From the NCBI GenBank assembly GCA_934216505.1, contig CAKQBW010000011.1, forward strand, positions 1 through 39,617: a stretch of DNA of 39,617 nt, in the 5' to 3' direction. Each line of letters opens with the position of its first letter. Within the stretch, counting starts at the first letter, position 1. Below, in pieces: positions 31,614 to 39,270 of the stretch. The translations under genes and the position numbers were made by a program. The notes under the pieces are model-generated. The model was not told the origin of the DNA, ran no database searches, and saw only the letters and a list, made by a program, of their open reading frames with translations. The stretch is from an uncultured Alphaproteobacteria bacterium (GTDB lineage: Bacteria > Pseudomonadota > Alphaproteobacteria > CAAHEQ01 > UBA3637).

Positions 31614-32210
31614 TTATTCATTGTGTGTAAACATAGATTTCTCACGTTGCAATGGGCTAAATGCGGAGACTGCCCTCACAACGAAGCTGCCGTACTTGCT
31701 GCCGTTGTAGAAGTTACCACTACCGAAGATGATGAACCATGCGCTCCAACTGTAGTTCTCGGAACTACTCAAGCCCCAATCATCTTCATCAAACTGGTCG
31801 GCATCAAGCATTTCCAGCACTTCGTTCAATTCATCACGATAAGCGATGATCGTTCCCAGCTCATACAAACTTGGAAGATACCACTGGAGGTTGCCTTTCT
31901 TGTACTGCCAGCAACGCATAGCAGCAGTCATGCTTTCACCACCTTCCTCGTTCTGCTTCACGATGTTACGAGTAAGCTCCAGGCCACTCAATGTCTGCAA
32001 GGCTTCTGCTTCACCACACGCCCTATTAAATACTTTGCAGTTTTCCTCGCTGCACCAGATTTCGTTCCACTGGTCAAGAGAAATAATCACACCTATCACC
32101 TCCGTTTGAAGGATGACGCCGATTATATCGTCTCTGTCAATACGGCCATTCTGATAATCTTCAACTGAGGCGATGCCTTGATTTGTCTTTAGGGATATTA
32201 AATGTTTCAT
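31614..32210 (-). CDS. DUF1566 / C-type-lectin-fold protein, candidate diversity-generating retroelement target
   Basis: The product has 198 residues. The C-terminal half has the DUF1566 pattern: QWYLPSLYELGTIIAYRDEL, then GLSSSENYSWSAWFIIFGSG and SKYGSFVVRAVSAF. This fold is used by variable proteins of diversity-generating retroelements. Between 31676 and 31765 the coding strand has 22 of 26 codons ending in C or T, with Tyr, Ser, Phe, Ile, Gly and Asn filling positions that in retroelement templates are AAY; this is the expected footprint of adenine-specific mutagenesis. No reverse transcriptase is in the window, so the template would be remote. Its start overlaps the previous stop (ATGA). 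Confidence 0.7.
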   Translation of the reverse strand: MKHLISLKTNQGIASVEDYQNGRIDRDDIIGVILQTEVIGVIISLDQWNEIWCSEENCKVFNRACGEAEALQTLSGLELTRNIVKQNEEGGESMTAAMRCWQYKKGNLQWYLPSLYELGTIIAYRDELNEVLEMLDADQFDEDDWGLSSSENYSWSAWFIIFGSGNFYNGSKYGSFVVRAVSAFSPLQREKSMFTHNE

Positions 32211-32452
32211 AATTTCTCAAATTCCTTTCTATAATCCTCTAAATTCTTTATTATGCACTTCTTAACTAAATCTTCTATCTCGCTACGTTGGGCCTCCGAT
32301 AGACAAGGATAGACGCTAAAGCTGTCGATTGTACGTATGCTTTCCAATTTTACGTCAAACTGAGAGCCTTCTTCTATCCTCTCTATTACCAATGAAATGA
32401 AATTCATTTCCTCGGCTATCTTGTTAATCATTTTAAGTCTTTCTTCTGTCAT
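32207..32452 (-). CDS. Unknown small protein, paralogue of the gene at 30160-30405
   Basis: The product has 81 residues (MTEERLKMINKIAEEMNFIS, ISLVIERIEEGSQFDVKLES, CLSEAQRSEIEDLVKKCIIK). It is helical with a central beta strand and shares layout and end with the product of 30160-30405. It is coupled by ATGA to the lectin-fold gene. Function unknown. Confidence 0.6.
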   Translation of the reverse strand: MTEERLKMINKIAEEMNFISLVIERIEEGSQFDVKLESIRTIDSFSVYPCLSEAQRSEIEDLVKKCIIKNLEDYRKEFEKL

Positions 32453-32463
32453 GTTTTAGTCAG

Positions 32464-32712
32464 TTAATAGTATATCTTCTTGTATGTTCCTTTGCATACA
32501 CGTTTGTACCGCACGTCTGGTTTGTATGTTTTAATAAGGAAATTAATCCGCGATTCTTTCACATCCTTCAAGTCGTTGTCACGATATTCAATCGCGTCAG
32601 ACTGACGATAACCAAAGTTGCGCAGCGGTTTGAAAGTTGTATATCCGTCAGGAGATATAATCTCCGCATATACAACATAATCGCCATTTTCTTTAAATAT
32701 CCTCGCTTCCAT
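32464..32712 (-). CDS. Unknown small protein
   Basis: The product has 82 residues, basic and beta-rich (ARIFKENGDYVVYAEIISPD, RQSDAIEYRDNDLKDVKES, FLIKTYKPDVRYKRVCKG). It is not recognised. It overlaps the previous gene by 20 bp. A role among the early accessory proteins is all that context supports. Confidence 0.6.
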   Translation of the reverse strand: MEARIFKENGDYVVYAEIISPDGYTTFKPLRNFGYRQSDAIEYRDNDLKDVKESRINFLIKTYKPDVRYKRVCKGTYKKIYY

Positions 32713-32938
32713 CTTTAGTGATTTTATATCCTCGGCTTTCCAGTTCTTTCACAATGTTGTCTTCGCCAAGGCTTTCAATAACTTCTGTTGCGCCAAGCTT
32801 TTCGAAAAAATCTCCATGCTTAAGCGGACTAAGACATTTGTAACATTCATACATGAAATCTACCTCTTGAGAATAAGATAGACAATCCATTATGTCCATT
32901 GCATCCATGTCACAATATATTCTATAATCACCAATCAT
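32693..32938 (-). CDS. Unknown small acidic protein
   Basis: The product has 81 residues (GDYRIYCDMDAMDIMDCLSY, FMYECYKCLSPLKHGDFFEK, SLGEDNIVKELESRGYKIT). It is acidic with several Cys residues, not in an obvious zinc-finger pattern. It resembles no family that I know. Its end overlaps the start of the next gene. Confidence 0.6.
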   Translation of the reverse strand: MIGDYRIYCDMDAMDIMDCLSYSQEVDFMYECYKCLSPLKHGDFFEKLGATEVIESLGEDNIVKELESRGYKITKDGSEDI

Positions 32939-32942
32939 AGTC

Positions 32943-33713
32943 TTACCATTTTTCTTCTAACAATTTAACTAAACCTTTTCCATCGCGAAATCTGTCAGTC
33001 ACAGCATCAACGCACCTGCACACATATTCATCCTTTTTGAGATTAACGTCCCTACTTCCGCGAATAAATATCCTCTTCTTAATTAATTCTTCAAGCGAAA
33101 AAAGGAGAGGTATAAGCGTCTCAGTATTGTAGTCGTAGATACCTTTGATGTAGGAGTAATCTCTGTATTTCTCCATATCTCCTTTGCGGCAGGCATCTGC
33201 CAATTCTGCAACAATTCTCGTACATTCCAACTGAGCATACAAAGCAGGGTCTGTCAGACATGGCTTACAAGCCTGCATCATGCAGTAACGCAGCGCATCA
33301 TATTTCTCTTTCATGTGGTCGCTGAAGGTGTCAACGAAGTGGTCATATCCTTCAAGATAGCTTTCTTTCTGAATGACATTATACATCCAAGCATTCAGCC
33401 TCGCCACTTCGTCAACAATTCTTCTGCACGTCCGCTTGACTTCATGTCGATATATGTCCTTCCGCTTGGCGAGCGTGTCAACAGCATCACGTGCAAGCTT
33501 CATGGCATATTCAACGCGCATGAAGTGAAGGTAACATAATGCAGTGCAAATGCCGTATTCACGCCGCCTCTTGTCGTTCATCTTCTTCCACATCATCGCT
33601 TCATGCTCCTGCTGAGCTTCCGCGTAGGTAACGAGTAGATTAATATTCTTGTGAGGCACTGGCATCAATGGTTCGTGCCTCATGATGCCCGTATTTGGCT
33701 TCCAATCGTTCAT
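32943..33713 (-). CDS. Unknown helical protein
   Basis: The product has 256 residues and is almost entirely helical (KKMNDKRRREYGICTALCYL, EVKRTCRRIVDEVARLNAWM, CRKGDMEKYRDYSYIKGIYD). It is rich in Cys (10 or so), Met and Arg. I do not recognise the family and see no catalytic motif; it could be a large helical accessory protein of the early region. Its ATG overlaps the stop of the preceding gene, so it is translated with the small genes around it. Confidence 0.6.
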   Translation of the reverse strand: MNDWKPNTGIMRHEPLMPVPHKNINLLVTYAEAQQEHEAMMWKKMNDKRRREYGICTALCYLHFMRVEYAMKLARDAVDTLAKRKDIYRHEVKRTCRRIVDEVARLNAWMYNVIQKESYLEGYDHFVDTFSDHMKEKYDALRYCMMQACKPCLTDPALYAQLECTRIVAELADACRKGDMEKYRDYSYIKGIYDYNTETLIPLLFSLEELIKKRIFIRGSRDVNLKKDEYVCRCVDAVTDRFRDGKGLVKLLEEKW

Positions 33714-34039
33714 GGCAAATCCTCCACGTTAATCCATCTGACAATATCTGCCTTAATATCTATATCGGTAAACAGGCAAACGTTTCGGCCCATAACATCA
33801 CGATAAACAGCCGCATAGGTCGGCGCTACCCTCTGTCCGCTTGGCATTACTTTTTTCGCAAATATGATAACCTCGCTATTGATGGCTGGTTGTTCGTCTG
33901 CTCCATGCCACAAGCCTTTTGCGTATTCCTCCAGCGCTCTTCTCGCGCCAAAAAGAAAAACTTCCTGCTCCACCTTACTCTTGTAACGCTCTTTACATTC
34001 ATCGTTAAGAGTTTTCATAATTTTTTCGGTTAGCTTCAT
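33710..34039 (-). CDS. Small accessory protein (DUF551-like layout)
   Basis: The product has 109 residues. After a helical N-terminus comes WHGADEQPAINSEVIIFAKK, then a beta hairpin part with TYAAVYRDVMGRNVCLFTDI and an end IVRWINVEDLP. The pattern W-x-x-x-E-x-P...WxxxxxLP is that of DUF551-type small phage proteins, usually found near early genes. Function is unknown. It overlaps both neighbours as ATGA. Confidence 0.5.
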   Translation of the reverse strand: MKLTEKIMKTLNDECKERYKSKVEQEVFLFGARRALEEYAKGLWHGADEQPAINSEVIIFAKKVMPSGQRVAPTYAAVYRDVMGRNVCLFTDIDIKADIVRWINVEDLP

Positions 34040-34206
34040 GAATTAAATCGTCTTATTAGTTTATCAATTCCGTATCTTTCCTTCTCTTCTTCGCGGATAA
34101 CTCCAGCCCTGTACGCATACATTGCGCTTCGAGGAAATCTTGGATAACCGCTCGGCGAGAGCCACATCTTCTTGAAAAAGATGTGCGTTATTTCTTCTTT
34201 TGTCAT
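34036..34206 (-). CDS. Small unknown protein
   Basis: From the ATG at 34206 the product has 56 residues (MTKEEITHIFFKKMWLSPSG, YPRFPRSAMYAYRAGVIREE, ERYGIDKLIRRFNS). The longer open frame would overlap the MazG gene by more than 100 bp and has an unnatural composition, so the short form is chosen. It is basic and unrecognised. Confidence 0.55.
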   Translation of the reverse strand: MTKEEITHIFFKKMWLSPSGYPRFPRSAMYAYRAGVIREEEKERYGIDKLIRRFNS

Positions 34207-34228
34207 TACAATTATAATTTTCGTTGGT

Positions 34229-34555
34229 TTATCGATTGTCTCCGTTACCGCCAAGCATACCTCTTTCTTTTCGGCTTGATAGTTTTTTAATATTCGCTTC
34301 TGCCACTTCTTCCAAGGAATAACCAAGGTCATTTGCAAGTGTTGCGCAATACCATAAGACATCGCCAATCTCTTTCATTATTTCCTCCCTCGTAGAGGGG
34401 TCTTTAAAAAACTCTCCGTTTTTGTCGCGGAGAACCTTCTTCACTTTGTCTGCCACCTCTCCAGCTTCCCCGGTTAAACCGATGGTAGGATAGATAATTG
34501 AATTTGGGTAAATAGCTGTTTCCAGCGCTCTTTCTTGATATTCGTTGATAGTCAT
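34229..34555 (-). CDS. MazG-like nucleotide pyrophosphohydrolase
   Basis: The product has 108 residues. It shows the family pattern: IIYPTIGLTGEAGEVADKVK with the first ExxE-type metal pair, and TREEIMKEIGDVLWYCATLA with the second ExxD pair (KEIGDVLWY). MazG-type enzymes hydrolyse NTPs or ppGpp; in phages they are thought to adjust nucleotide pools or alarmones during infection. It is coupled by ATGA to the preceding gene. Confidence 0.88.
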   Translation of the reverse strand: MTINEYQERALETAIYPNSIIYPTIGLTGEAGEVADKVKKVLRDKNGEFFKDPSTREEIMKEIGDVLWYCATLANDLGYSLEEVAEANIKKLSSRKERGMLGGNGDNR

Positions 34556-34812
34556 TTTTTATGTTTTAAGATATTATACTTCATCCAGTTCTCTCTAACT
34601 TTTTCTGTCAGCTTAGCAAGATTTTCAGTAGTCCACTCTTGCTTGATTAGTGGTGTGTTACGATGGCAGAGCCATAGCTCACCATCAAATTCCATCACTT
34701 GAATTTCATTATTTGACCTCTCTTGCAATTCTTTCTTGTATTTCATTTCTGCATTACCAAAAAAGAAATCATGAACGCGCAAGAGAAAAGTGTAAAGATT
34801 CACGTTTCCCAT
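34552..34812 (-). CDS. Unknown small protein
   Basis: The product has 86 residues (VNLYTFLLRVHDFFFGNAEM, IQVMEFDGELWLCHRNTPLI, LAKLTEKVRENWMKYNILKH). It is not recognised. It overlaps the MazG gene start by 4 bp (ATGA) and is probably co-translated. A central beta hairpin with Trp is followed by a helix. Confidence 0.6.
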   Translation of the reverse strand: MGNVNLYTFLLRVHDFFFGNAEMKYKKELQERSNNEIQVMEFDGELWLCHRNTPLIKQEWTTENLAKLTEKVRENWMKYNILKHKK

Positions 34813-34815
34813 ATT

Positions 34816-35586
34816 TTATTTGATTGATTCGCAGGATAATACTGTGATAAGATTCTTTGATTGATATTCGTGAATAAGATAAATATATTTCTTTGGCAAA
34901 AAACTCACGCCTATGCCATTAACGTTTAATCCAGATGCAATGCCAAGTTTTTCTCTTAGTTCATCGCTATCTTTTAGCACTTTCACTGTCGTTTTAAAAT
35001 CCTTGCTTTCTTCATATTGATTTCTTGTTATTTTTGAAACCTCATCTTTTATATTTGAAGCCTTACGCCTTTCGAGCCTCGCTAAAGCCTGCTCCCTTTG
35101 CGGCAAAAATTCAGAATGAAAAGCAACGCCAATCCTTCTTGAATTGAAAGTGGAATAAGAATTGTCGTACATTCCAGCCGCATATCTTGAAAAGAACAGC
35201 ATCAACTCTGTCAATTTGTATGGCGCGGCAACAACAGAAAAATTACTTGCAAACAATGAAATTGGTGTCCTCATGTTCTCTTTGCTTGAAGACATCAGGT
35301 ACATCGCTGTTACTTGTTCATCTATCCACATCCTTGCAACGCCTTTCGCTTGAAAGAGTTCATCTAACGCGCCAATGGAAGGACATTCGCGTGTGTACGC
35401 TTCGTCACCTATTTGCGGTAAATAAGACCAATTGGCAGGAGAATAATTACTCAACAAATTAGATAGGCATCTGTTCTTCTGAATCCATTGGTTTGAGATT
35501 TTGAATGCTTTCATTTCGATAGGCTTCAACGGCTTTATAATTAGCTGCCTGCTTATCTCCAATGCTGTTGTATTTTCCAAATCCAT
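34816..35586 (-). CDS. Replication-region protein of unknown function
   Basis: The product has 256 residues. It includes LKPIEMKAFKISNQWIQKNR, PANWSYLPQIGDEAYTRECP and TELMLFFSRYAAGMYDNSYS, a set of phrases typical of a protein family that often follows the DUF4373-like gene in Bacteroidota phages; the family name is not certain to me. The ATG at 35586 gives a 128-bp overlap with that gene; an ATG at 35514 would shorten it. A helper role in replication is inferred from position. Confidence 0.65.
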   Translation of the reverse strand: MDLENTTALEISRQLIIKPLKPIEMKAFKISNQWIQKNRCLSNLLSNYSPANWSYLPQIGDEAYTRECPSIGALDELFQAKGVARMWIDEQVTAMYLMSSSKENMRTPISLFASNFSVVAAPYKLTELMLFFSRYAAGMYDNSYSTFNSRRIGVAFHSEFLPQREQALARLERRKASNIKDEVSKITRNQYEESKDFKTTVKVLKDSDELREKLGIASGLNVNGIGVSFLPKKYIYLIHEYQSKNLITVLSCESIK

Positions 35587-36196
35587 TTCTACTTCTTTTT
35601 TCCCATGTTTGCAAACGTCTCGCTAAATCCCATGTCCGCTCCTGCTCAAATCTCATCTTTGAATGTGACTTGTTCGGTTCGCTCCAGTAATCGAAAAATT
35701 CTCTTATCATTTCACGACCATAAGTTTTGACGAATGGAACTAACACGTTATAAAACTCCCTCTCTCTTGACTTCATCTCTTGCTCTTTGTTAACTCTCGT
35801 AGGTTTAACAATAGGAGATGATTCAACCTCTTTCTCTTTTTCTGACACAATAATATTTTTCTCAGACACCCATCTTTTATTTGCAGCCTCCTTTCTTTTA
35901 TCTTTTATTTTCTGCCTCTTTTCTATTTGTTCAATTACTTCATCCGACCAAAACGATTCTGAATCATATTGAAATAAAGAAAAGGACTTTATGACACTCA
36001 CTACAAAGTCTTTTCTTACGCATAGAACTTTTGAGATAGGTTCAATTTCTTCAAAAAGCATTTTGCCGCCGCTTTCGTACAATTCCTCCAGAATATACCA
36101 ATACACGCCATAGGCCGCAGCACCTTTTCTTTCAATTAATTTTCTGAAAACATATTCGCTTCGGTTTGAAATCTTGTGATTGATATACTCTGACAT
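35459..36196 (-). CDS. DUF4373-like phage replication protein
   Basis: The product has 245 residues. The N-terminal 90 residues (FRKLIERKGAAAYGVYWYIL, EELYESGGKMLFEEIEPISK, VCVRKDFVVSVIKSFSLF-type pattern) match the Lin1244/Lin1753-like (DUF4373) winged-helix domain of phage replication initiators. A basic linker follows (KRQKIKDKRKEAANKRW), then YNVLVPFVKTYGREMIREFF and YWSEPNKSHSKMRFEQERTW, as in DnaD-like helper proteins. Its ATG overlaps the stop of the NinB-like gene. It is likely to bring the host helicase to the phage origin. Confidence 0.7.
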   Translation of the reverse strand: MSEYINHKISNRSEYVFRKLIERKGAAAYGVYWYILEELYESGGKMLFEEIEPISKVLCVRKDFVVSVIKSFSLFQYDSESFWSDEVIEQIEKRQKIKDKRKEAANKRWVSEKNIIVSEKEKEVESSPIVKPTRVNKEQEMKSREREFYNVLVPFVKTYGREMIREFFDYWSEPNKSHSKMRFEQERTWDLARRLQTWEKRSRNGFGKYNSIGDKQAANYKAVEAYRNESIQNLKPMDSEEQMPI

Positions 36197-36636
36197 TATA
36201 AATATAATTTATTTCGTTCTACTTGTATTTCAGCTAATTGCAACAAATGATGTTCCTCTGCTGAAGGAATGTAGACACCTGCCGTTTCTGCTGACCAGTT
36301 TCTAAACCGCTCAATCGCTATTGACATTTCTTCTGTTGTCAATTCACTTGATGACCGAATCCTTCTTGTCTTGCCAATGAAAACATCTTCTGCATCAATC
36401 ACAAAGATTTCCTTATTACATAAGAGCTTGAAGTAATTCTGTTTTACGTAGTCTGCTGAAAGACCTATCGAACAAGCAAAATAGGACAATATAACATGGA
36501 GATACCTGTTTTGCTTTAGTGTTCTTTTTGGCTTGCAAACACTAAACTCTACAACATTGTCCGCGTTTTCAAGTTCCTTTTTTACTCGCAAAAGTAGATT
36601 TTGTTTATCAAGCGGATTTTTCAGGTCGTATTTCAT
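36196..36636 (-). CDS. NinB-like recombination protein
   Basis: The product has 146 residues. VCKPKRTLKQNRYLHVILSY at about 33-52 is the signature region of the NinB/Orf family (K-x-R-x-x-x-QN-x-x-x-H), and the rest has the helical pattern of that family (VKQNYFKLLCNKEIFVIDAE, ELTTEEMSIAIERFRNW). Lambda NinB (Orf) binds ssDNA and SSB and mediates loading in RecFOR-like recombination. It is 6 bp after the SSB gene, which fits a functional pair. Confidence 0.7.
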   Translation of the reverse strand: MKYDLKNPLDKQNLLLRVKKELENADNVVEFSVCKPKRTLKQNRYLHVILSYFACSIGLSADYVKQNYFKLLCNKEIFVIDAEDVFIGKTRRIRSSSELTTEEMSIAIERFRNWSAETAGVYIPSAEEHHLLQLAEIQVERNKLYL

Positions 36637-36642
36637 AATTTA

Positions 36643-37080
36643 TCAGAAAGGCAAATCATCGCTACCGACATATAAATTATTACCGTTTACATATTCTGGC
36701 GATAATACTTTCTTTGTTTCTTCGCTCTGGTTTTGTGGTTGTGCAAAATCAGATTGAGGATTGCTTGTTTTTGCGACATTAAGCAATTGCAAATCAAAAA
36801 CGTTTAGTTGCAGGGAAAATTTTGGTATTCCTTCTTTTGATACATAAGCATTACCGTCAACGCTGCCTTCAAGTAATACATACGTTCCTTTTTTTAAATA
36901 TGGAAGTAACTTGCTATTGTCACCGCCTTTTATGCAGGAGATAAATTTTGTTATTTCCTTATCTTTCAATTTTCTGTTCACTGCCACCGAAAAGACAGTA
37001 AAAGCACCACTCTGTGAAGTTTTTTGTTCAGCGTCATTTGTCAAATGTGCAAGACATTGGTATCTTTCGTTTCCTATCAT
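36643..37080 (-). CDS. ssb: Single-stranded DNA-binding protein
   Basis: The product has 145 residues. The OB fold is clear: YQCLAHLTNDAEQKTSQSGA, FTVFSVAVNRKLKDKEITKF, LKKGTYVLLEGSVDGNAYV and KFSLQLNVFDLQLLN. A flexible Gln/Asn-rich linker leads to the acidic tip SDDLPF, which binds partner proteins in bacterial SSBs. It coats ssDNA during phage replication and recombination; its neighbours are an annealing protein, a nuclease and a NinB-like protein. Confidence 0.93.
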   Translation of the reverse strand: MIGNERYQCLAHLTNDAEQKTSQSGAFTVFSVAVNRKLKDKEITKFISCIKGGDNSKLLPYLKKGTYVLLEGSVDGNAYVSKEGIPKFSLQLNVFDLQLLNVAKTSNPQSDFAQPQNQSEETKKVLSPEYVNGNNLYVGSDDLPF

Positions 37081-37081
37081 T

Positions 37082-37981
37082 TTATTTCACTTTTATTAAA
37101 ATACTACTTGAAGTTTTTGTTTTCGTGATGTATTGCTCATACATCTGCGGATAATCATTTTTGAATGCCTTTGAATCAAAACATAATCGCTCAGTTTCTG
37201 GCTTTCTTGTTATGGAAATTCTCTGTCCGTCATATTTCTTTATATCATGTTGCATCATAATAGCCAAGATTCCTTCTTTGAGCTTATCGTATTGCGCCTT
37301 ATAAAATTCCATCGCTTCTTTATATTCAATTAGCGCTGCCTCTGCGCGATTGATGTCTGGCATCATCGCTTCATCAACGGTGGTGACTGGCAACGCTTCT
37401 TCAGTGTAAAGTAACTTCTTGACATCTTCGATTGATTTCCGTTGCACTTCCACAACCTTGTATTTATCTTCCCTGAACCAAAGAGCATAGAGTTTTTTGA
37501 CTTCTACATCTGGATTTATCAGATTGAAGAAATAAGCATAGATAGATAGTTGCCAGCTAACATATTCCTCATTAAGATGGTAGGTAGTCTTCACATCACC
37601 GAGAATAACTCCATCATCTTCTACATAAACCTTATCTATTGCAGAGGCATATTTTTCGCCGTCTGTGATGAGGTATTCACTTTGAAGGTGATTAGCAAGG
37701 AAAGGAAATTCTGTCTGTGCTTTCATGTAGTTTTGAAGTTCTTGGCATTCATTCGTTATCAATCCTACTTCATCATACAATTCAAGTATATTGTGAATCC
37801 GCGTGCCGCGATGAGAGGCACGTTGCAACACATCTTCGGGAACATCTTTATACTCATCGGGGAAGGCTCGTTCTTTGAGCCTCCCCGTGATTCCGTGCAG
37901 CACTTCTCCATCTTTAGTGCAGTAGGTGTGGCTCTCTGCATCAAACAGGATTCCGCTGTCATTCAGTTTTATCTTCTTCAT
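37082..37981 (-). CDS. PD-(D/E)XK nuclease (Cas4/RecB-like)
   Basis: From the ATG at 37981 (MKKIKLNDSGILFDAESHTY) the product has 299 residues. An upstream start at 38023 would extend through the membrane-peptide gene, so the internal ATG is preferred. Motifs are ASAIDKVYVEDDGVILGDVK (D, then GDVK as the D/E-x-K) and WQLSIYAYFFN, the Q-x-x-x-Y helix of the RecB/Cas4 branch. Next to an ERF annealing protein this makes a nuclease/annealase recombination pair, like an exonuclease working with a RecT-type protein. The final part is basic. Confidence 0.8.
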   Translation of the reverse strand: MKKIKLNDSGILFDAESHTYCTKDGEVLHGITGRLKERAFPDEYKDVPEDVLQRASHRGTRIHNILELYDEVGLITNECQELQNYMKAQTEFPFLANHLQSEYLITDGEKYASAIDKVYVEDDGVILGDVKTTYHLNEEYVSWQLSIYAYFFNLINPDVEVKKLYALWFREDKYKVVEVQRKSIEDVKKLLYTEEALPVTTVDEAMMPDINRAEAALIEYKEAMEFYKAQYDKLKEGILAIMMQHDIKKYDGQRISITRKPETERLCFDSKAFKNDYPQMYEQYITKTKTSSSILIKVK

Positions 37982-38081
37982 CGTCCTCGTCTTTATTGGA
38001 TATATGTTGTGCATATACAACAACGGTTAACATCGCCACCATAATCAGCATGGCGATAATACAAAATGCAATTTTTATCAT
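37959..38081 (-). CDS. Small membrane protein of 40 residues
   Basis: An ATG at 38081, overlapping the ERF stop as ATGA, opens a frame of 40 codons: MIKIAFCIIAMLIMVAMLTV is a single membrane span, followed by VVYAQHISNK and a strongly acidic tail DEDDEEDKTE. It ends at TGA 37959-37961, overlapping the nuclease start. Tight coupling on both sides and a clean membrane/acidic layout support a real gene. Function unknown. Confidence 0.6.
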   Translation of the reverse strand: MIKIAFCIIAMLIMVAMLTVVVYAQHISNKDEDDEEDKTE

Positions 38082-38818
38082 TTTTTTGTTTTTTCTTCTC
38101 TTATTCTTTTGCAAGTAAACTCAACCTTAGCCTTGTATTTTGAGTTTGTTAGGTAATCGGCGTTGTATATCGCATTAAATGTTTTAATGTCTTTTATTTT
38201 ATCAAATACAGGCTCAAAGAACTTGTAATTTTTTTGATACTGTTCGTTATTCTTCCACAAATCTATTAGCGTCTCAGAGCTTTGCGCACCATTCACCTCT
38301 TGAATCAAAAGCAACAATGCTTCTTCTTCGTTGCTTGGGAGTTTCACTTGCTTTTTCACTTGCTTTGGTTTTGCCTGACTCACCGTTGCAGTTGTACTCT
38401 GTTGTGCAGCTTGCACTTGCTGCGCGTATTCAGTCGTATCTGTATCTTTTGTGTCGTCAATAGCAAAGAGATTACCAAGCGCATATTTCCTTGCATAGCT
38501 CGTGGCTGAGCCTGTTATCTGTGCGACATCAAGTTTACCCTTAACATCTGCTTCGCGAGCCATACCGTTTGCCCTAATACTATCTTTCTCATCAGACAAT
38601 ATTACGGTGCATTTAACATACACCCTATTAAGGATTACAATAATTTCCATTTCGGTTGTTAAGGTTACTCCAAACTCGCGAAGAAACGGTTTTAGCGCGG
38701 ACAAAATACTCTCTGCGCTTCTATATTTGTAGCCAAGGATACATTGCATATCCTTCGGCGCTTCCAATTTCGTCTGAATCAGATTCAGTTTTTCATGTAA
38801 TGTCATTTTATTTTCCAT
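38078..38818 (-). CDS. erf: ERF-family single-strand annealing protein
   Basis: The product has 246 residues. The N-terminal 130 residues match the ERF superfamily: YKYRSAESILSALKPFLREF, the strand pair with VTLTTEMEIIVILNRVYVKC, and the hallmark ITGSATSYARKYALGNLFAI followed by DDTKDTD. A Gln-rich linker leads to a helical C-terminus. It anneals complementary ssDNA in phage recombination and circularisation. It begins 14 bp after a terminator-like hairpin that may control the whole recombination operon. Confidence 0.92.
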   Translation of the reverse strand: MENKMTLHEKLNLIQTKLEAPKDMQCILGYKYRSAESILSALKPFLREFGVTLTTEMEIIVILNRVYVKCTVILSDEKDSIRANGMAREADVKGKLDVAQITGSATSYARKYALGNLFAIDDTKDTDTTEYAQQVQAAQQSTTATVSQAKPKQVKKQVKLPSNEEEALLLLIQEVNGAQSSETLIDLWKNNEQYQKNYKFFEPVFDKIKDIKTFNAIYNADYLTNSKYKAKVEFTCKRIREEKTKK

Positions 38819-38830
38819 TGTGTTTGAAAT

Positions 38831-38866
38831 TAAAAGGCCGTCCGTACTTGCAGGTACGAACGGCCA
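38831..38866 (-). terminator. Terminator-like hairpin directly before the ERF gene
   Basis: GGCCGTCCGTAC (38836-38847) pairs with GTACGAACGGCC (38854-38865), a 12-bp stem with one mismatch and a 6-base loop. On the minus strand TTTT follows. It is only 13 bases upstream of the ERF ATG, so it may end the preceding transcript or act as an attenuator of the recombination operon. The remaining 38867-39021 gap shows no gene and no clear TAnnTTTG promoter. Confidence 0.7.
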
Positions 38867-39021
38867 CCTTAGTATGAATTATGTATGAAATTAGAGTAAG
38901 CGGAAGAACTAATTATCCCAATCCGTTGCGACCGCTCGGCCCTGCTGACTATTGTCGCCAACCGTCAACAAGTAAAATATTGATAGAAACATCTTTCTTA
39001 TATATAGCAAAAACGTAGTTG

Positions 39022-39258
39022 TCAAAGATTTCCATTAATGAGCGAATCTATTTCTGGTATTTCGTGTTTATCGCTCCAATGAGAAATCAGAATCATCGTG
39101 ACGTAGATAAGCAAGCATGCAGATGCTTTTGTCAGTACCAAAAAGGCAATAAACCTCAGAGTGCTCCAGCTATCGTCTGGCATAGCGATAAACAATATTG
39201 CCGCCATAAAGCTAACGGCAAAGAGAACGTAATATCTGTAATTTGTAAATGCTTTCAT
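39022..39258 (-). CDS. Small membrane protein with two spans
   Basis: The product has 78 residues with hydrophobic segments YYVLFAVSFMAAILFIAM and FIAFLVLTKASACLLIYVTM, and a charged C-terminus ending DKHEIPEIDSLINGNL. Both spans are of membrane length. A holin-like role is possible by size, but there is no endolysin neighbour and no proof, so it is left as unknown. It starts 12 bp after the previous gene. Confidence 0.65.
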   Translation of the reverse strand: MKAFTNYRYYVLFAVSFMAAILFIAMPDDSWSTLRFIAFLVLTKASACLLIYVTMILISHWSDKHEIPEIDSLINGNL

Positions 39259-39270
39259 GATTGTAGTTTT

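Noticed and set aside
34207..34368. N-terminal extension of the 56-aa gene
   Set aside because: It would overlap most of the MazG C-terminal coding region in another frame; the ATG at 34206 is the natural start.
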